Assembly (NCBI GenBank): GCA_036583965.1
Contig: JAZBQD010000030.1
Coordinates: forward strand, 87,589,300-87,653,299
Reading direction: 5' to 3'
Source: Prunella strophiata
Lineage: Eukaryota > Chordata > Aves > Passeriformes > Prunellidae
DNA length: 64,000 bases
Shown: positions 12,401 to 24,477 of the stretch, in pieces
How positions within the stretch are numbered: position 1 is the stretch's first letter
Layout: each line of letters begins with the position of its first letter
Made by a program: the position numbers and the translations under genes
The notes under the pieces: model-generated
The model's input: the letters and a program-made list of their open reading frames with translations, nothing else
What the model was told of the DNA's origin: nothing
Database searches by the model: none

Positions 12401-13072
12401 ACTCAAGAGAATTCCAGCAGAGACTTATGTAGTTTAAGGATGAAAATACAAAAGAACCCCCACAACAGACCCCAAACGTCTTCTTCACTTATGACATTCT
12501 TTCCCCTTGGAAATTATTATTCTCTATATTGCACTCCAGTATTACACTTGATGTACTAAGTAGCCCAGGTAATGATGCAATTTTGACACCATTTTAATTT
12601 ATTTATGAACTAATGTTGACTCTGACAACCTGGAACATGAGGCATACACCTACTTGCAATTTCCTCTGCTACATGTTGCATAAACTCACTTATCAATCCC
12701 CTAGTCCTCTGCACCCCTTACCAGGATTCCTCTGTCACCATAACATAAAATGACTGAGTTTCAGGAAGCAATATTGTGTGCTTGGCTAATCTCTGTTCTA
12801 ATATTTGCTTGAAAGTTGTCCCTTAATAAACATTGAAATCTTTTGGAAAGGGAAAAATATGCCACTATCACTCTTCTGACCTGTAGAAAAGATGTAAATT
12901 TACTCATAACAAACTGGAAAGACACCATTGCAGACCTAAAATCTAATCCTTTGCGCTATCATGTTTGCTCAGTAGCAAAGGAAATGATGTCTAGGGACAC
13001 TGAGTGGCAGTTTCACATCATGGGTATATGTTTCTAAATACAAGGAGCAGCTAACCCCCACAGTTATAAATA

Positions 13073-13109
13073 CAGCTGTGTCACCTGTGTATGATCTGAT
13101 GGACAGCTG
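13073..13109. promoter_or_regulatory. Cluster of three E-boxes (speculative enhancer)
   Basis: CAGCTG at 13073-13078, CACCTG at 13082-13087 and CAGCTG at 13104-13109 lie within 37 bp, just after an AT-rich TTATAAATA. E-boxes bind bHLH factors such as the myogenic and neurogenic families. The motifs are short and common, so function is only a suggestion. Confidence 0.2.
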
Positions 13110-13860
13110 TAGCCAACAGAGGTGTGGACTGGGCAGACAGTAACAAATGAGCCAGTGGCCCCATGCCCAGCTAGTCAGGCTGTCATCTCTTGTAGACTGG
13201 ATTTATCCATCAGGGGAGTGAGTAGCTGTGGGTTCAGCTCAGAGGAATCATTCTGTTAATGCTCTGTACTGCCTGAAAAAAGCCTCAGCCTGTCCCTGGT
13301 TAACTCATTCCTACGTTTTCAAATCAAAACACAGCCAGGTCCAAGGTACTGGGACTCTCAGGTAACAGCATTATTTCAGCCTCTTGCTTCAAATGCCACT
13401 GCTCAACTGGGGCAAGGAGAGTTGTGACCTGACCTCTCCACTGGCCTCTATAATTTTCTGTGGAGTTCAATGAGCTTGACTCATAGGATCGAGGCAAAGA
13501 AGAAGAGTGTCTGGGAATGCTTTTTGCTACATGTACTGAAAGGACCTACCTGAAGAGTGCTACTTTTCATGTGGATGACTAATAAAACATGTGATACAAG
13601 TGCAAACATCAGCACCTTGAGCAGCAAATGTGCATCTCCCAGCTTTTTGAACTTTTTGTGAGCAAAGTCTGTACAATCAACACCAGAAAGCACGCACAAG
13701 AATATAAATGCAAGTAAAAAGCACTGTTATCTCCTCTTTAGCTTCAGCTCTCATCCCTCTTCTGATAAAAGTTCTACATTTCAAATGCCATCAGTCTGCA
13801 AGAAGATACAGTTTCTTCTTTCTGAGCCTATTAACACATTCAACACAATAAAGACAAGAT

Positions 13861-13872
13861 GGGGGGGGGGGG
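13861..13872. repeat. Poly-G tract (G12)
   Basis: Twelve consecutive G residues, unusual in this AT-rich window. Such a run can form quadruplexes between molecules and is prone to slippage and sequencing error. Confidence 0.9.
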
Positions 13873-14129
13873 AAAGGACAACAAGAGAAAAATGGTAGGG
13901 GTAAACAAAACAAAGCAACACACAACCACTTTTCTGGCAGTTCTGAGAAGCATTTACTAATCTTATCTTCTGTAGAAAAATTCTGCTCTGTTTCAAGCAT
14001 TCCTGAATGCACTTAGCATTGCTCTTGAGCACACAAAACATTCCTCGTGCTTGCCTTCACATCCCAGCAATCCACAGAAGATTTTACACATTTATTACAC
14101 AAAACCCTTGAAATCTAATGGCTCTTAAG

Positions 14130-14510
14130 CTGCACACGGGTTCTGAGTGTCCCCAGAGCTCCCTGCCACCCCCTCTCCTGCCTTTTGCTGAGTTAATCCG
14201 CAGCTCTGCCGGCTAAGGGGACTTACCAAGGGCTTTGCGATGGGAGGAAGCAGTTAGGAGCTCGCACACGCTGGAATAGCTGCTGCCCAGGAATGAGGCA
14301 GGAGCTGAGAAGTCTCACTCTTCCAGCAGCTATTCAGGTAGTGCTGCCAGCTCTCTCCAGCTCTCTGCATACACACACACGGGGTGGGGGGAGTGGGAAG
14401 GGGGGGAGACAGGGAGAGGCACAATAAACTCCGACTATAATTATGAGAGCTCCTTTTTACAAATTGTAGCAGCAAGAGATCCCTTCAGCAGCCTTTTCAG
14501 CGTGATCTCT
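14130..14510 (-). promoter_or_regulatory. Local CpG cluster, possible minus-strand promoter
   Basis: Nine CpG dinucleotides fall between about 14137 and 14501, while the surrounding kilobases hold very few. On the minus strand an AT-rich TATA-like motif (CATAATTATAG, about 14437-14447) stands upstream of a pyrimidine-rich segment and of a splice-donor consensus at 14226-14221. The combination is what a small TATA-type promoter and first exon would look like. Retained CpGs also suggest protection from methylation in the germ line. It could equally be an isolated enhancer or a chance GC-rich patch. Confidence 0.35.
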
Positions 14511-14555
14511 TTAAAAAGGAGTCCCTTGCAAAAAATTGCATCCTTCCTACTCTCA
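14227..14555 (-). ncRNA. Candidate exon of an unrecognised minus-strand transcript
   Basis: On the minus strand this interval is bounded upstream by an acceptor-like sequence (TTTTTCTTACAG, AG at 14557-14556) and downstream by CCTTG/GTAAGT, a full-consensus donor (GTAAGT at 14226-14221). It would be a 329-nt internal exon. If transcription instead begins in the CpG cluster, it is a shorter first exon of roughly 190 nt. A frame starting at 14475 stays open for 73 codons but resembles no protein I know, so a UTR or long non-coding RNA exon is more likely than coding. Short splice motifs also occur by chance. The typing as ncRNA is provisional. Confidence 0.25.
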
Positions 14556-15206
14556 CTGTAAGAAAAATTAAAGCTGGCTCTCTCAGAGATTTAGTCATTG
14601 ATGTATCATAGAGAGGTTATTGTTGATCAGAGTTTTATTTTTTCTTTTTTTTTTTATGATGAAAGTTTTATTATAAAATCTAGCCTAGCTTGCAGTCAAA
14701 AAGAGACCTGACTTTGCTCTTTATAAAGAACAATCTCCCAGGAAAGCAGTTTAGATCAATAATTTCATGCATTTAATGACTGTATTTATGAAAGAAAGCA
14801 TCCAGGCTAAGCTATTCACTAACTGCAAAGGTAACAGTTTAGTAAATACACATCATTGCCTTTTTGTACCTGCATACACCATTAAAGGAAAAATGCAATA
14901 CTACATGTAAATTCACAGAAAGATTTATAATGGAATATTATTGAATTTGGCAAAGGGATCTGAGGGATTTAAAAAAGCTTAATCTCCAAGACAGATCCTT
15001 TCTTTAAAGTTCTTCAGAATCCTATTCTTTAGAATCCTTGTTCTTTGAAGCCTTAAAATTATTTATCCTCTCATTACTTCTGATGTCACCTTTGATAAAA
15101 TGAGGTAAAAAATATCCTCTTTCTAAGTAAAAGAGGGAAGTGTTCTGCAATATTTCCCACCATCAATCCATCTCTCTTTCTCCCACATAATCACCCATAC
15201 ACTCAC

Positions 15207-15351
15207 CTACACACATGCACAACACAATAGCAAATGTAAAAACTGGGGGACTGAAATCATACATTTCCTTCAATATACCAGCAGCCTCATTCCCCAGAAG
15301 AGCAGTGGCTTTGTCCAGATCCTGGTATGATTCCAGTAACCACAGGGTCAT
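15207..15351 (-). CDS. Candidate 145-nt exon with open reading frame, unrecognised
   Basis: On the minus strand a pyrimidine-rich run leads into CTTTACAG/ATGACC (AG at 15353-15352), a strong acceptor, and the interval ends at GTAG/GTGAGT (donor at 15206-15201). The frame beginning with the ATG at 15351-15349 is open for all 48 codons and leaves one extra nucleotide. Its first half, with LLESYQDLDKATALLGNEAA, looks protein-like (charged, helical); the second half is hydrophobic and valine/cysteine-rich, more like translated intron. A weaker donor, GCTG/GTATAT, would drop that second half. I do not recognise the peptide. It lies about 650 bp upstream, in minus-strand terms, of the other candidate exon, so both could belong to one transcript. 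Confidence 0.25.
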
Positions 15352-17721
15352 CTGTAAAGCAGATGAAAAAAAAAGGGTGAAAAAAAGATAAGTAGGAATG
15401 TATGAATCTGAGTTTGTCCCCACGAGCAACACAGGGAGCACCAGGGAGCCAGCTTGGCAGAGCCCCAGTGTGACAATGACTTTAAGGACTTAACATTAGT
15501 TGGTATCACCATTGAGATGCATGAGGGATCTTGTAAAAAGGATGGAAATGGGAAGAAAAAAAGGAGGAAAATAATCGACAGAAAGAAACCTATTAAAAAA
15601 AAAAATATATCAGTCACAACTGAGAGTTGCCTTATTGATAGTTCTATCTAAAACATGTTAGTGCTCTGCAATGTTCCATGAAAGCCTTGTTCAGCCTGCT
15701 AACATTTTGCAATGTTGGGATGTTTTCAAACACAGCTGCCTGGTTGGTAATCTCCAAAACATGTACTTAATATTTACTTTTAATAAAAGACAAATAATTT
15801 TAGGGCCAAATAAGTTTATTAGGAAATCATAAAACATGAAGTGTACAGAGAGAAGCTTCTTCCAAGGCTTTGACTTGTCTCAGTAGAAGAAGAAGATGAG
15901 AAGATGGAAATTTCTGTCTAAAAGATGGAAATTTTGTTGCTCCTGCCTCCCTCCTGCTCAGAGTGGATTAGGCAGCAGGAGGTAAACATAACCTTGTGTT
16001 TAAACTGCAGACTAACACTGTCTGCCACCTCTTGGTCCTAAAGGATCCCTGATGCAGACGGCCACAAAGGCATGTGGAGTCATTGGTGGCATAGACAGAG
16101 GCAGCCATGACTTTCAAGACCTTGTTTTTCTTGGTATAAAAAGCAGGGACTATTGGTGGCCTATAGCCCATACATTGCAACATCCCACTGGCTGCTCATT
16201 TGCTGGGAAAGTTCAGCCTCACAAAATATAGTCTTCATCTCTCTGGAGAGGTTAGTCAGGAGACTGGCAAGCTATGATGCTCAAAATGGCAGAGAACTTC
16301 TCCCAAGGTCAGAGAAGTTTTGCCAGTACTATTGGGGATTCCTGTTAGTACCTTCTCTCCCATCACAAGCACCCTCACTGCAGGACCTGGAAGGTCTGAG
16401 ATGCCTTGTGAAGCTGTGCTAGATGAAGTTGCAGGCTTTGAAAAGATTTCTAAAAACTACAAGTAGGCAGTGGCAATGTGTTTACATCATGAGGGCAACC
16501 CAAAGAGCTGACATGTGAGATTTTTCTGCATTAAAAACAAACTGTCCAGCCCTTTAGCTAGTCCTCCATCTGGGCCTGCTAAAAAGAAGCTTCACAGAGA
16601 ATAATGGAAACAGAGTTCAAAGAACACCTCTTACCTTCATGATAGGAGGGCTCTGTTCTTAAGGGATTATATTAATTCAATCAGGTCTGTGGGTTGTCAC
16701 TAGTGAGTACATGCAACTTACACTTCAGTAAAAAAAAAAAGATTCTTTTTTGTAGTGCAAGTAAAGAATCTGGGAGAACTCTTCCACAAATTACAGCTCT
16801 ACAACTTGGAAAGAACTAACAAATCATCTGTGACCTGTGAATCTAATTTTATTGTGCAAAGAATGTTTCCTCCAGGGCTCTCTCCCTGATACATGTATCT
16901 ATTTGCCCCTCTTCTTTGACATAAACCAATTTCAGTGGTTTGCTTGTCAATAAATATCCTTAATTTTTAATGAGTGATACTAAAGCCATTGACCTCCAGC
17001 AAAAGCAGGTTCTTAAAGAAACACCTCATTTTCTCTGAGATGTGCAACATTTTGCTTGAAATCCACCTCTGGACTAAAATGTGCATTTAATATACTGGAG
17101 GATGAGAGTGATACCAGGGTTTGTTTTATTTCTTGCATGGATTCTGCTCTCCATCAGTATTAACTACAAGTTTTACACACTGGTGTCTTGTTTACTGTCT
17201 GAAAATAATGGATTTATCTAATACAGCACATGGTATCCTTTGGCAGTCAATGTGGACTGGGCACTGACTGATTCCAGCAAGTTCCAATAATGTTTTTTCC
17301 TCTGTCTCTTCTTCTTCTAACTCTTTTCATGATTTATTGAGCAGAATAGTTTCACTAAGGAAGGAGGTATTAGTGCATACTTTATAATGATGTCAGAATT
17401 ATCCCAGTGTCAGTATTACTAATACAGGAGAATCAATATCAATTTTACAATGAAAAGAAATCTGGATGATCTGATATATGGAAGCACATAAATCATGCAT
17501 GCATGCAACTTCTGCCTCATGAGTGACACCCCACTAGCTTAGATAAAACTCATTTCTGAAGACATAACTATCCCCTTTCATTCCTTTCTCACAAAACCCT
17601 AATCATTTTACAGTGCAAAGATACAGACACAGCCTGTCTTTCAGAGAGTGATTTTTATGTGTGCTAGATTGCCAGAATTAAGCATGTACATCTTAATGTC
17701 ACAGGTGCAAGATTTTACCCC

Positions 17722-17767
17722 ATTGATTAAAAGAATCAATTCCTTGATTCATGGAAAATTCATGAAT
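17722..17767. repeat. Chained inverted repeats (TGATT/AATCA motifs)
   Basis: Three overlapping perfect 7-bp inverted repeats lie in 46 bp: ATTGATT/AATCAAT (17722-17728, 17734-17740), GAATCAA/TTGATTC (17733-17739, 17744-17750) and ATTCATG/CATGAAT (17747-17753, 17761-17767). Alternative hairpins are possible. TGATT-type cores also resemble binding sites of PBX/HOX homeodomain dimers. Confidence 0.7.
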
Positions 17768-18070
17768 GGGAGGAGTAAAATTTCTGTGATAAAGCTTATA
17801 TTCTCTTCTCATTTATATCCAGGCAAACTTAATTTCAATGTTTTGCATCAATACCAACCCTTATCTGCAACACAATATTAATCAAGGTAGTGTTGTTAAA
17901 TCTAGTATAGCATGTAAAAAACCCACAAATTCTATCTGAGATAGAGATTCTCTCTGACACAGAGATTTTGCACCTGTGAATATTGATGTGTGTCTTTTAT
18001 GAAGTTACATAGAATCAGCAGGAACTTCTGAAATGTCATTACAGAATCCAAACCTCAAGGTCAAGTTGTA

Positions 18071-18085
18071 AAACCCTCAGGGTTT
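18071..18085. repeat. 15-bp palindrome with single-base centre
   Basis: AAACCCT, then C, then AGGGTTT: perfect 7-bp arms around one base. No function is evident. Confidence 0.7.
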
Positions 18086-18161
18086 CTAGGCCACTGAAAT
18101 TTTGAATTCATTATTCTGAGGAGGCTGTTTCTCCTTAAATAGAAGAAGTTGACAGTGAGTG

Positions 18162-18179
18162 ACAATTCTTTGGAATTGT
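18162..18179. repeat. Inverted repeat ACAATTC/GAATTGT
   Basis: Perfect 7-bp arms separated by TTTG. ACAAT and ATTGT are opposed SOX-type core sites, so a SOX dimer site is possible, but the spacing is not diagnostic. Confidence 0.6.
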
Positions 18180-19964
18180 GTATCAGCAATAATGCATTGC
18201 TTGTGTCAGCTGAAGAGAAAGGTAATTCACAGTACTGTTTATTAACTAATTAGGATTACATAATGTTTTGTCATCCAGGATGAGCTGGGGAGAAAACTCT
18301 TTATAAAACCTTTGTGATTGTTTTTTCTCTTTTTAAAAAAAAGCAAATTAATTTTTATGTACTTCAATAAAACCTGAGATGTGGAGTTGAAATTATGTTC
18401 TATTGAGGGTTTTTTTGGGGTGTTCAAGGATGGTTCTAGGCAGATCCATGCAGAAGCTCACTCACTGTCCTGTAGTGGTGGGCTTCTATCCCTACATTTT
18501 CTACCCTTGCCAATTGAAAGAGATGAAGGTATCAACCCTGGATAAGCACTCAGCATATGCAAAGCTGCTGGTGTGTGCTACAAAGACACAAAGCTGAGTT
18601 AGGGCAATCCAACTGGTAGCTCACCAGTAACTTAAAATAACCTTAAACAACACTTCCATGTTTTTATTTACATTTGAGGAGTTTTAAGCCATCACCACCT
18701 ATTGAATCTGAGGAAATGAAAAAGCAGTAATTGCCATTGTGTGGCATATTAGAACTCCTGAAAAGTAGAAAAGAAGGACTTTGGGAAACTAATACCAGGG
18801 TCAGACTTGTCCTGGAAAGGTGACAGCTAGCAGAACATCTCTCTGAAACATGCAGAAACAGCAGCACAAACAAGTGAGGTGGGTGTAAAAGTGGTTGCTG
18901 CCGAGTCCAGTGCTTTCCAGCAAGTTTTTAACTCCCCCTGTTTTGATCTAGCAGGAAGTCATCGCAGAGCATGGCTTTCTTTATCACTCCCTGCATTTTG
19001 AATGTATCAGAAAAATTCATTCCCAGCCATCAGAGCATTTGTACTGGCACTCAAGTTAACTGATCTTGCTGCAGGTCTGTTTAGGACTGCATCTCCATCC
19101 CCAGAAAGGTGCTCTTCCAGTAACCCCTAAGTGATCTAAAGGAGCTTGTTTCCTTCTCCTGACTCTGGATGGCTGTGCTGGTGGCTAACAGGGCATGTGT
19201 GTGTGCTGCTGCTGTGCTTGATGAAGAAGAATCACATAAGCATGACAGGAAAAGAAATTTGCAAAACAGGGATTGTACCATTTGCTTTGAAAGAGCTGAA
19301 GTGTGTCATTGTGCTGATGTCTTCCAGACCTGAGTGCCATAACTGTGGGACAATCACTAAAGTGTCTGGGATGTGTCTAATTGTGCATGGTTTCATGATA
19401 CAATATGAGATTAATTGTCAGCTTGCCTCTGTCAAAAGGGACAGTCTTATTATCCCCTCCCAGCTCCTCATCCCAGCTGTGATTTTTGTGGCATATTTCG
19501 AGCCAGAGCCAGTTCTCATCTGAGTGCACAACAAGAAGTTTAACACATTTTAAAGGCAGAAAATTCACCCAGCATATAAAAGTAGGTGATAGGTCTCTGT
19601 GGTAGGAATCAGAACGGGTTTACTCCAAGCAAAACAGAGTGACAGCACAGGACCGGGTAAGGGAGGAGCAGAAGGTGTCAGATTTCCTGTTCAGCAGTGG
19701 AGAGCACAGCCTATCATAAAATCACACAGGAGCATACCTCTGAGTTACTGCACTGCATTGCAACTCTCTGCAGTCACAGATTCCTTTCACATTGGTTTTA
19801 CATTAAACATTGTCCTATGCAGGTTTAATCAGCAAGGATCAATGTACTGCACCACCAGAAAAATAAGCACCTCTACAAGAAACCAGGTTTGAAACATCCC
19901 AAGGCTATTCCCATAGATTATCAGAGAGAAAAGAAAAAATTGACAATCTTCTAATTGTTTGGGG

Positions 19965-19986
19965 TTTTTTTTTTTTTTTTTTTTTT
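19965..19986. repeat. Poly-T tract (T22)
   Basis: Twenty-two consecutive T residues following TTTGGGG. It may be a minus-strand poly-A remnant; no retroposed body was recognised on either side. Confidence 0.9.
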
Positions 19987-22900
19987 CCCTGGAGAAAGGA
20001 AAAACAGGCTTTCACTGTTGACCCTTTAATGTGAAGGGCTACTGATTAACCCAGGTCTTGTCAAAGATAATGGGGTTAACAGCAGGAGGAAGGGGAAAAG
20101 ATAATGTGGAAAAGGAAAATGGACAGAAGTCCTCACTTCAGTCTGAGCCTAAACTCACATGAAAACCACACAAAGACCTGGGTTAAGCACAGAGCATTGC
20201 CCACCACACCATCCAGGTGGAGGTGACTAAACCTAGGAGAGCAGAGCATGTGTAATGTGGGGGTTGGAAGGGTAATTGGTGTGGTCATGCAGTGGTTGTG
20301 CTTGGAGGCAGAGGCATCAACCACTTAAGCCATGCTGCAGCTCCTGTCCAGATCCCCACCTTTGGGCAGAAAGTAGAGCATGGAGGAAGAGGAGTCCTGC
20401 CCTGATGTTGCCTGGATTTGTCCCTGTACCCAGAAACACAGTCATGCTCCCAGACACAGAAGGATGTGCATCCAACATGAATCTAGCTGAGGAAATGATG
20501 GTTGAAAACATGAGACAACACAGACAAGATCAGAGTCACATCAAACAACAACTATTCATTTTAGGGAAAGTACAAATAAACTTCCTATTGTTAATCTGAC
20601 ATCCCAGGCTGACTTTCTTGCAGGGCATAAGTCCAGGCTGCTGTCTGCTAATTTTCTGTGACTCCTCACTTCCTCCTCAGACATAAAAAAAAACTTTTCT
20701 GGGCCATAACTGCTTAGCTGCATTGCCTCTGGTCCCTGACACACTGCAAGGAGCCTGGGAGAGGGAATATGAGGAGGAGGTGAGGGGCAGCTGAGGGACT
20801 CGGGCTCTGTCTCAGTACCACTGGAGTGGCAGTTGCACCTTGCCATGCCTTGGTGAATAGTTGTCCCAATGGAAGAGAAGGTCTTGCCTTTGAACCAAGC
20901 CTTGTATTGTTGGTGAGGACACAACCACTGGTGGCACAAGGCCATCTGATGACATCTACAGCAAGGGAGAAAGTATGATCAGCAACCTCCAGAAAAAGGT
21001 AGCAGGAATCAAAATCCTACGCTGGCTACCATGGAAGCTGGATTGTCAGATAAAAGCTGAACAGAAGCAGTGGATGCAAAAACTGGGGAAGAAAATGAAC
21101 ATTAGCTATTTTTATTTTATCCCTGAGGGAGAGAGATGAGAACAAAGAATGCCAAAAGCATAAGAACAGCTGATAAAGGTTTACTCAGCTCAGAAAATCC
21201 CACTCTAACATTTCTTATTCTATGAAATATAAATTAAGCCATTAGTACTTGAGGGGGTTTTGATTTCTGAATATGTACAAATCTAAATACATTCTACTTG
21301 GTGTCTGAAAACCTTGAAAGCCTGAGAAGACTTGAGATTATCCTAGCTACACAAATAGGGCATTGTAGGAAATGTCCTCTTTTATTTCTTACTCTGTCCT
21401 AGGTAAAATAGTGAAAAGTTGCTCCTTATATGAAAACACCATACACTGTAACCAAAATATTTGGAGTAGATCTTTAGCTAGAAATAGTAAAAATGGAATT
21501 AGTGCAGTTTACACCAGTAGAGCATCTATGAACTTGAGACAAGTGTAACAGAGGAACAACATCCTGCTGAATCTCCTTTTATTTTCAGTTAGTTTCCCCA
21601 ACACTGCCTGTGCATGCTCTAGGCATTTGTGCAAAGATTTGGTTTAAATTCACCATGTTGCTATGCACTTAACTATGAGTTTATATTTTAGCTCAAAGAA
21701 TTCACATGTAGGGTTGTTGTTTTTGCCAGACATGAGTCCACAGAGGAACAAAAGGCATAGAAATAACGGATAATAGGAGCATTTAGAAAACAATGATAAA
21801 TCCTCAGAAACATAATTGAATATGTTGCAATTTTTAAATATAATTTATGCTTGAGACTTTCCTCCTTCTCTATATAGCCCACAGTACTGAAGAAGTAATA
21901 ATACCCTGTGCTACTAGGTGGGCATAAGAAATAACATGGCTGTATCTCATGGGTGCTCAGCACCTCCAGAGGTGCAACAAGACTTAAAAAAAAGGATTTC
22001 AGACAGCCAAATTCAAATTCCAGAGTCTAAATCTTCTGCTTAGCATTTTTCACAGTGAGCCTACTGAGGAAAGACAGGGCAGGATTTTGCTTCAGGATAA
22101 GCACCACAGAGGAAAGGGGGAAATGCCTGCCTGCAGCAGCTTATGTGCTCTGAGTGTGTCTACACTGCCTTTTGTACAGCACGAGGGTGCTCTGGCCAAG
22201 ACCTGTGGTGGAGCACAGAATCTGCTGCAGCAATGAGACATGGAAGGTTGGTAACCATGTGCATCTTCCTTCAGAATATCAGCCTAAAGGGGAATGAAAT
22301 ATGATGATTGCAGTAGACCAGCTACACGCAATTTTTGAATTCTGGCTGACACGTAGAAGTTGTTGCTTCGAGAAAGTTACTGCAGCAGGGATTGGATTCC
22401 TCTGCTGGATGTGTGGTCAGCAAGAAAAGAGAGGTAGCCTTCATAATTTGAGCCAGACAAGCCATCAGTCTGTCTGAAGCTGGGAAGACTAGCTGGCTTT
22501 AAACAGCATTACCAGCAAATTCATTTTTCCAGGCTATTGCCTGTGTGTATGCACGTGTGTTATTGACTCCAGATTTTAAGTGCCCCTAAAGATGTACCCA
22601 AAGGACTGAGCTTGCCCAGGAATTGAAGGAAACATTTAACTTGAAGATGTCAATGAGAAAGGGCTATGCTGGCCTAGGGCAGGGAACTTGCATACTACAG
22701 AATTTCATTTAGCTGGAGAAGTAACCAAAAACCAGTCTGTGCCCAGGAGTGTGAAGCAGGGGAAAAAGTGCCATAGGAAATGAGAAAGCAGTGAACAAGT
22801 TATGGGAAACCTAAGAAACTAAAAGCTTAGCAAATTAGGATTCAGTGCAGTAGTATGGAAAATGTCCACAAAGGAAGTTGGCCTCTTAAGCCTGTGGCAT

Positions 22901-24477
22901 TTCCACATTTTTCCTATAGGTATCAGCCAAAATGGGTCTTGACAATGATGGAGAATTTTGAAAGGCACCCAGGCCAAACAGCATGCATGCTGCTCTAATG
23001 TCAGCAGTGGCTAATGTGTGGAGGTCTTGCTGAAAAGAAGAGTGTAGAATTGGGTGACCAGCCCAAGGGGAGGCAGCTCTTAAAGGACAACTCTATCAAG
23101 ACATCTCTAAACTTAGATGTGTGTTTCTGCCATCACTGACCAAACTTTCCATATACTACCTGCCAGGAAAAGAGTAGTCTGCTATTAACAACAACCATGA
23201 GGTTTTCCCATGATTAATCCTTATACTTTGGAGTCAGAGAGAAGCTGTTGGCACAACTGCTGCAACCACTTTGCAACAGATCTTGGTGGGTCGAAACATT
23301 AACTTGGTCATGAGATCAAGTATTATTTATAGATGGTACAACATGTTAGTCTCTAATCACTAATCACTCTAATCACTGTTTAAAGAGATCAAAATCTAGT
23401 GCTATAAAATTATTTTATCCTTAATTTAGTAAGCCTTTACTAGATTCTGTATTTACAAAAGTAATTTTCTCCACACAGAATGCATCTTGACTGTATTTCT
23501 CCAGTGTTTATTGCCCAATGGAGTAATTGAATGCGCTTCAAAAGAAAGTAGATAAAGAGATTTGGAAGAAAGGAAGAACAAAAAAAGCAAGACCTAACAT
23601 CTATTAATTATTTCATCTTTATGTATGTAATCACATCAGTTTTAGATGCACTTACTTGTTAAGTTATTATGCAGTTGTTATGGAAGCATCAAGCTGTTCA
23701 CCAAGCCAATGCAAGGCAATTTAAGCAGCACTAAGTGTAAACCCAAAAGAAATCATGTTTTTTTAATGAGGTTTTTTGTTGTTGTTTTTTGCTTGTATTT
23801 TCATCCCAGAAAAAAATTCAAATGAAAACTAGAGGCCTGTTCCTGCCAGCTTTTGCTCAGCTAAACCATCCCTTCAGTTTTAACAGAAGAGTAGAAATGT
23901 TGGAGAATTATCCATCTGAACAAAACTTTAGGAATATCAGCTACCACGATTAATTGCAATGCTGTCTTCAGTGCACTGTTGATTACATACCAAAAATTGT
24001 TTGATTTCAAGACATATAGAGCCATTTTCAGTTTATTATGTGCCTTTTACCTAAAGCAGACTGGACTAGATTCTTTGCTACCTTGCACTCAATATAAGCA
24101 TCAACACTCTGCTTAGCAATTTGTACCCAGCTTGACCCCATGCCAATTTCCAAGTGAGAAAAGCTGATCAAGTACATGGCTCTGGCTGTTGCATCGTGGT
24201 GTATTAACAGGTAGCTTTACTTTTAGAGATCTCAATTTTTTTAACCTTTTGTGGAACATCAAGGTATTACTTGGAAATATTTGACTAAAATGGTGCGAGA
24301 TTAGTTCTTTCAGAGGAAAAAATCTGGTTTCCTGAACAGTGGGATAATTAGCTTGCTATGAGAGACATCCAGACCTGTTCAGAACCTGTGATGACATAGA
24401 GGTAGGGCTCGTGACATTCTGTTCTTTATTGTCCAGATGTAAAGGCTGGCCCAGCAACAGCACACTCCAAATTTTTG
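19987..24477. other. Non-coding stretch, no recognised gene
   Basis: About 20130-20950 and 22050-23100 are moderately GC-richer. The 129-codon minus-strand frame at 20556-20945 and the 107-codon plus-strand frame at 20276-20599 show no known domain. Three TAATCAC units lie at 23354-23376. No LTR or LINE was recognised. Confidence 0.5.
23354..23376 (+). repeat. Three clustered TAATCAC units
   Basis: TAATCAC at 23354-23360, 23361-23367 and 23370-23376. TAATC is the core site of OTX/CRX/PITX homeodomain proteins; three in 23 bp is notable but may be a slippage product. Confidence 0.6.

Larger units (their letters stand above)
9470..14129. other. Non-coding stretch, no recognised gene
   Basis: Contains a T-run at about 10500-10513, a GC-richer patch at about 11660-12100 with overlapping minus-strand open frames (the longest 142 codons at 11662-12090, no recognisable domain), a cluster of E-boxes at 13073-13109, and a G12 tract at 13861-13872. 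I could not assign any of it to a transposon or gene. Confidence 0.5.
15352..19964. other. Non-coding stretch with clustered small palindromes
   Basis: No recognised gene or transposon. It carries chained inverted repeats at 17722-17767, a 15-bp palindrome at 18071-18085 (AAACCCT, C, AGGGTTT) and another at 18162-18179. Open frames are all short and lack known domains. Confidence 0.5.
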
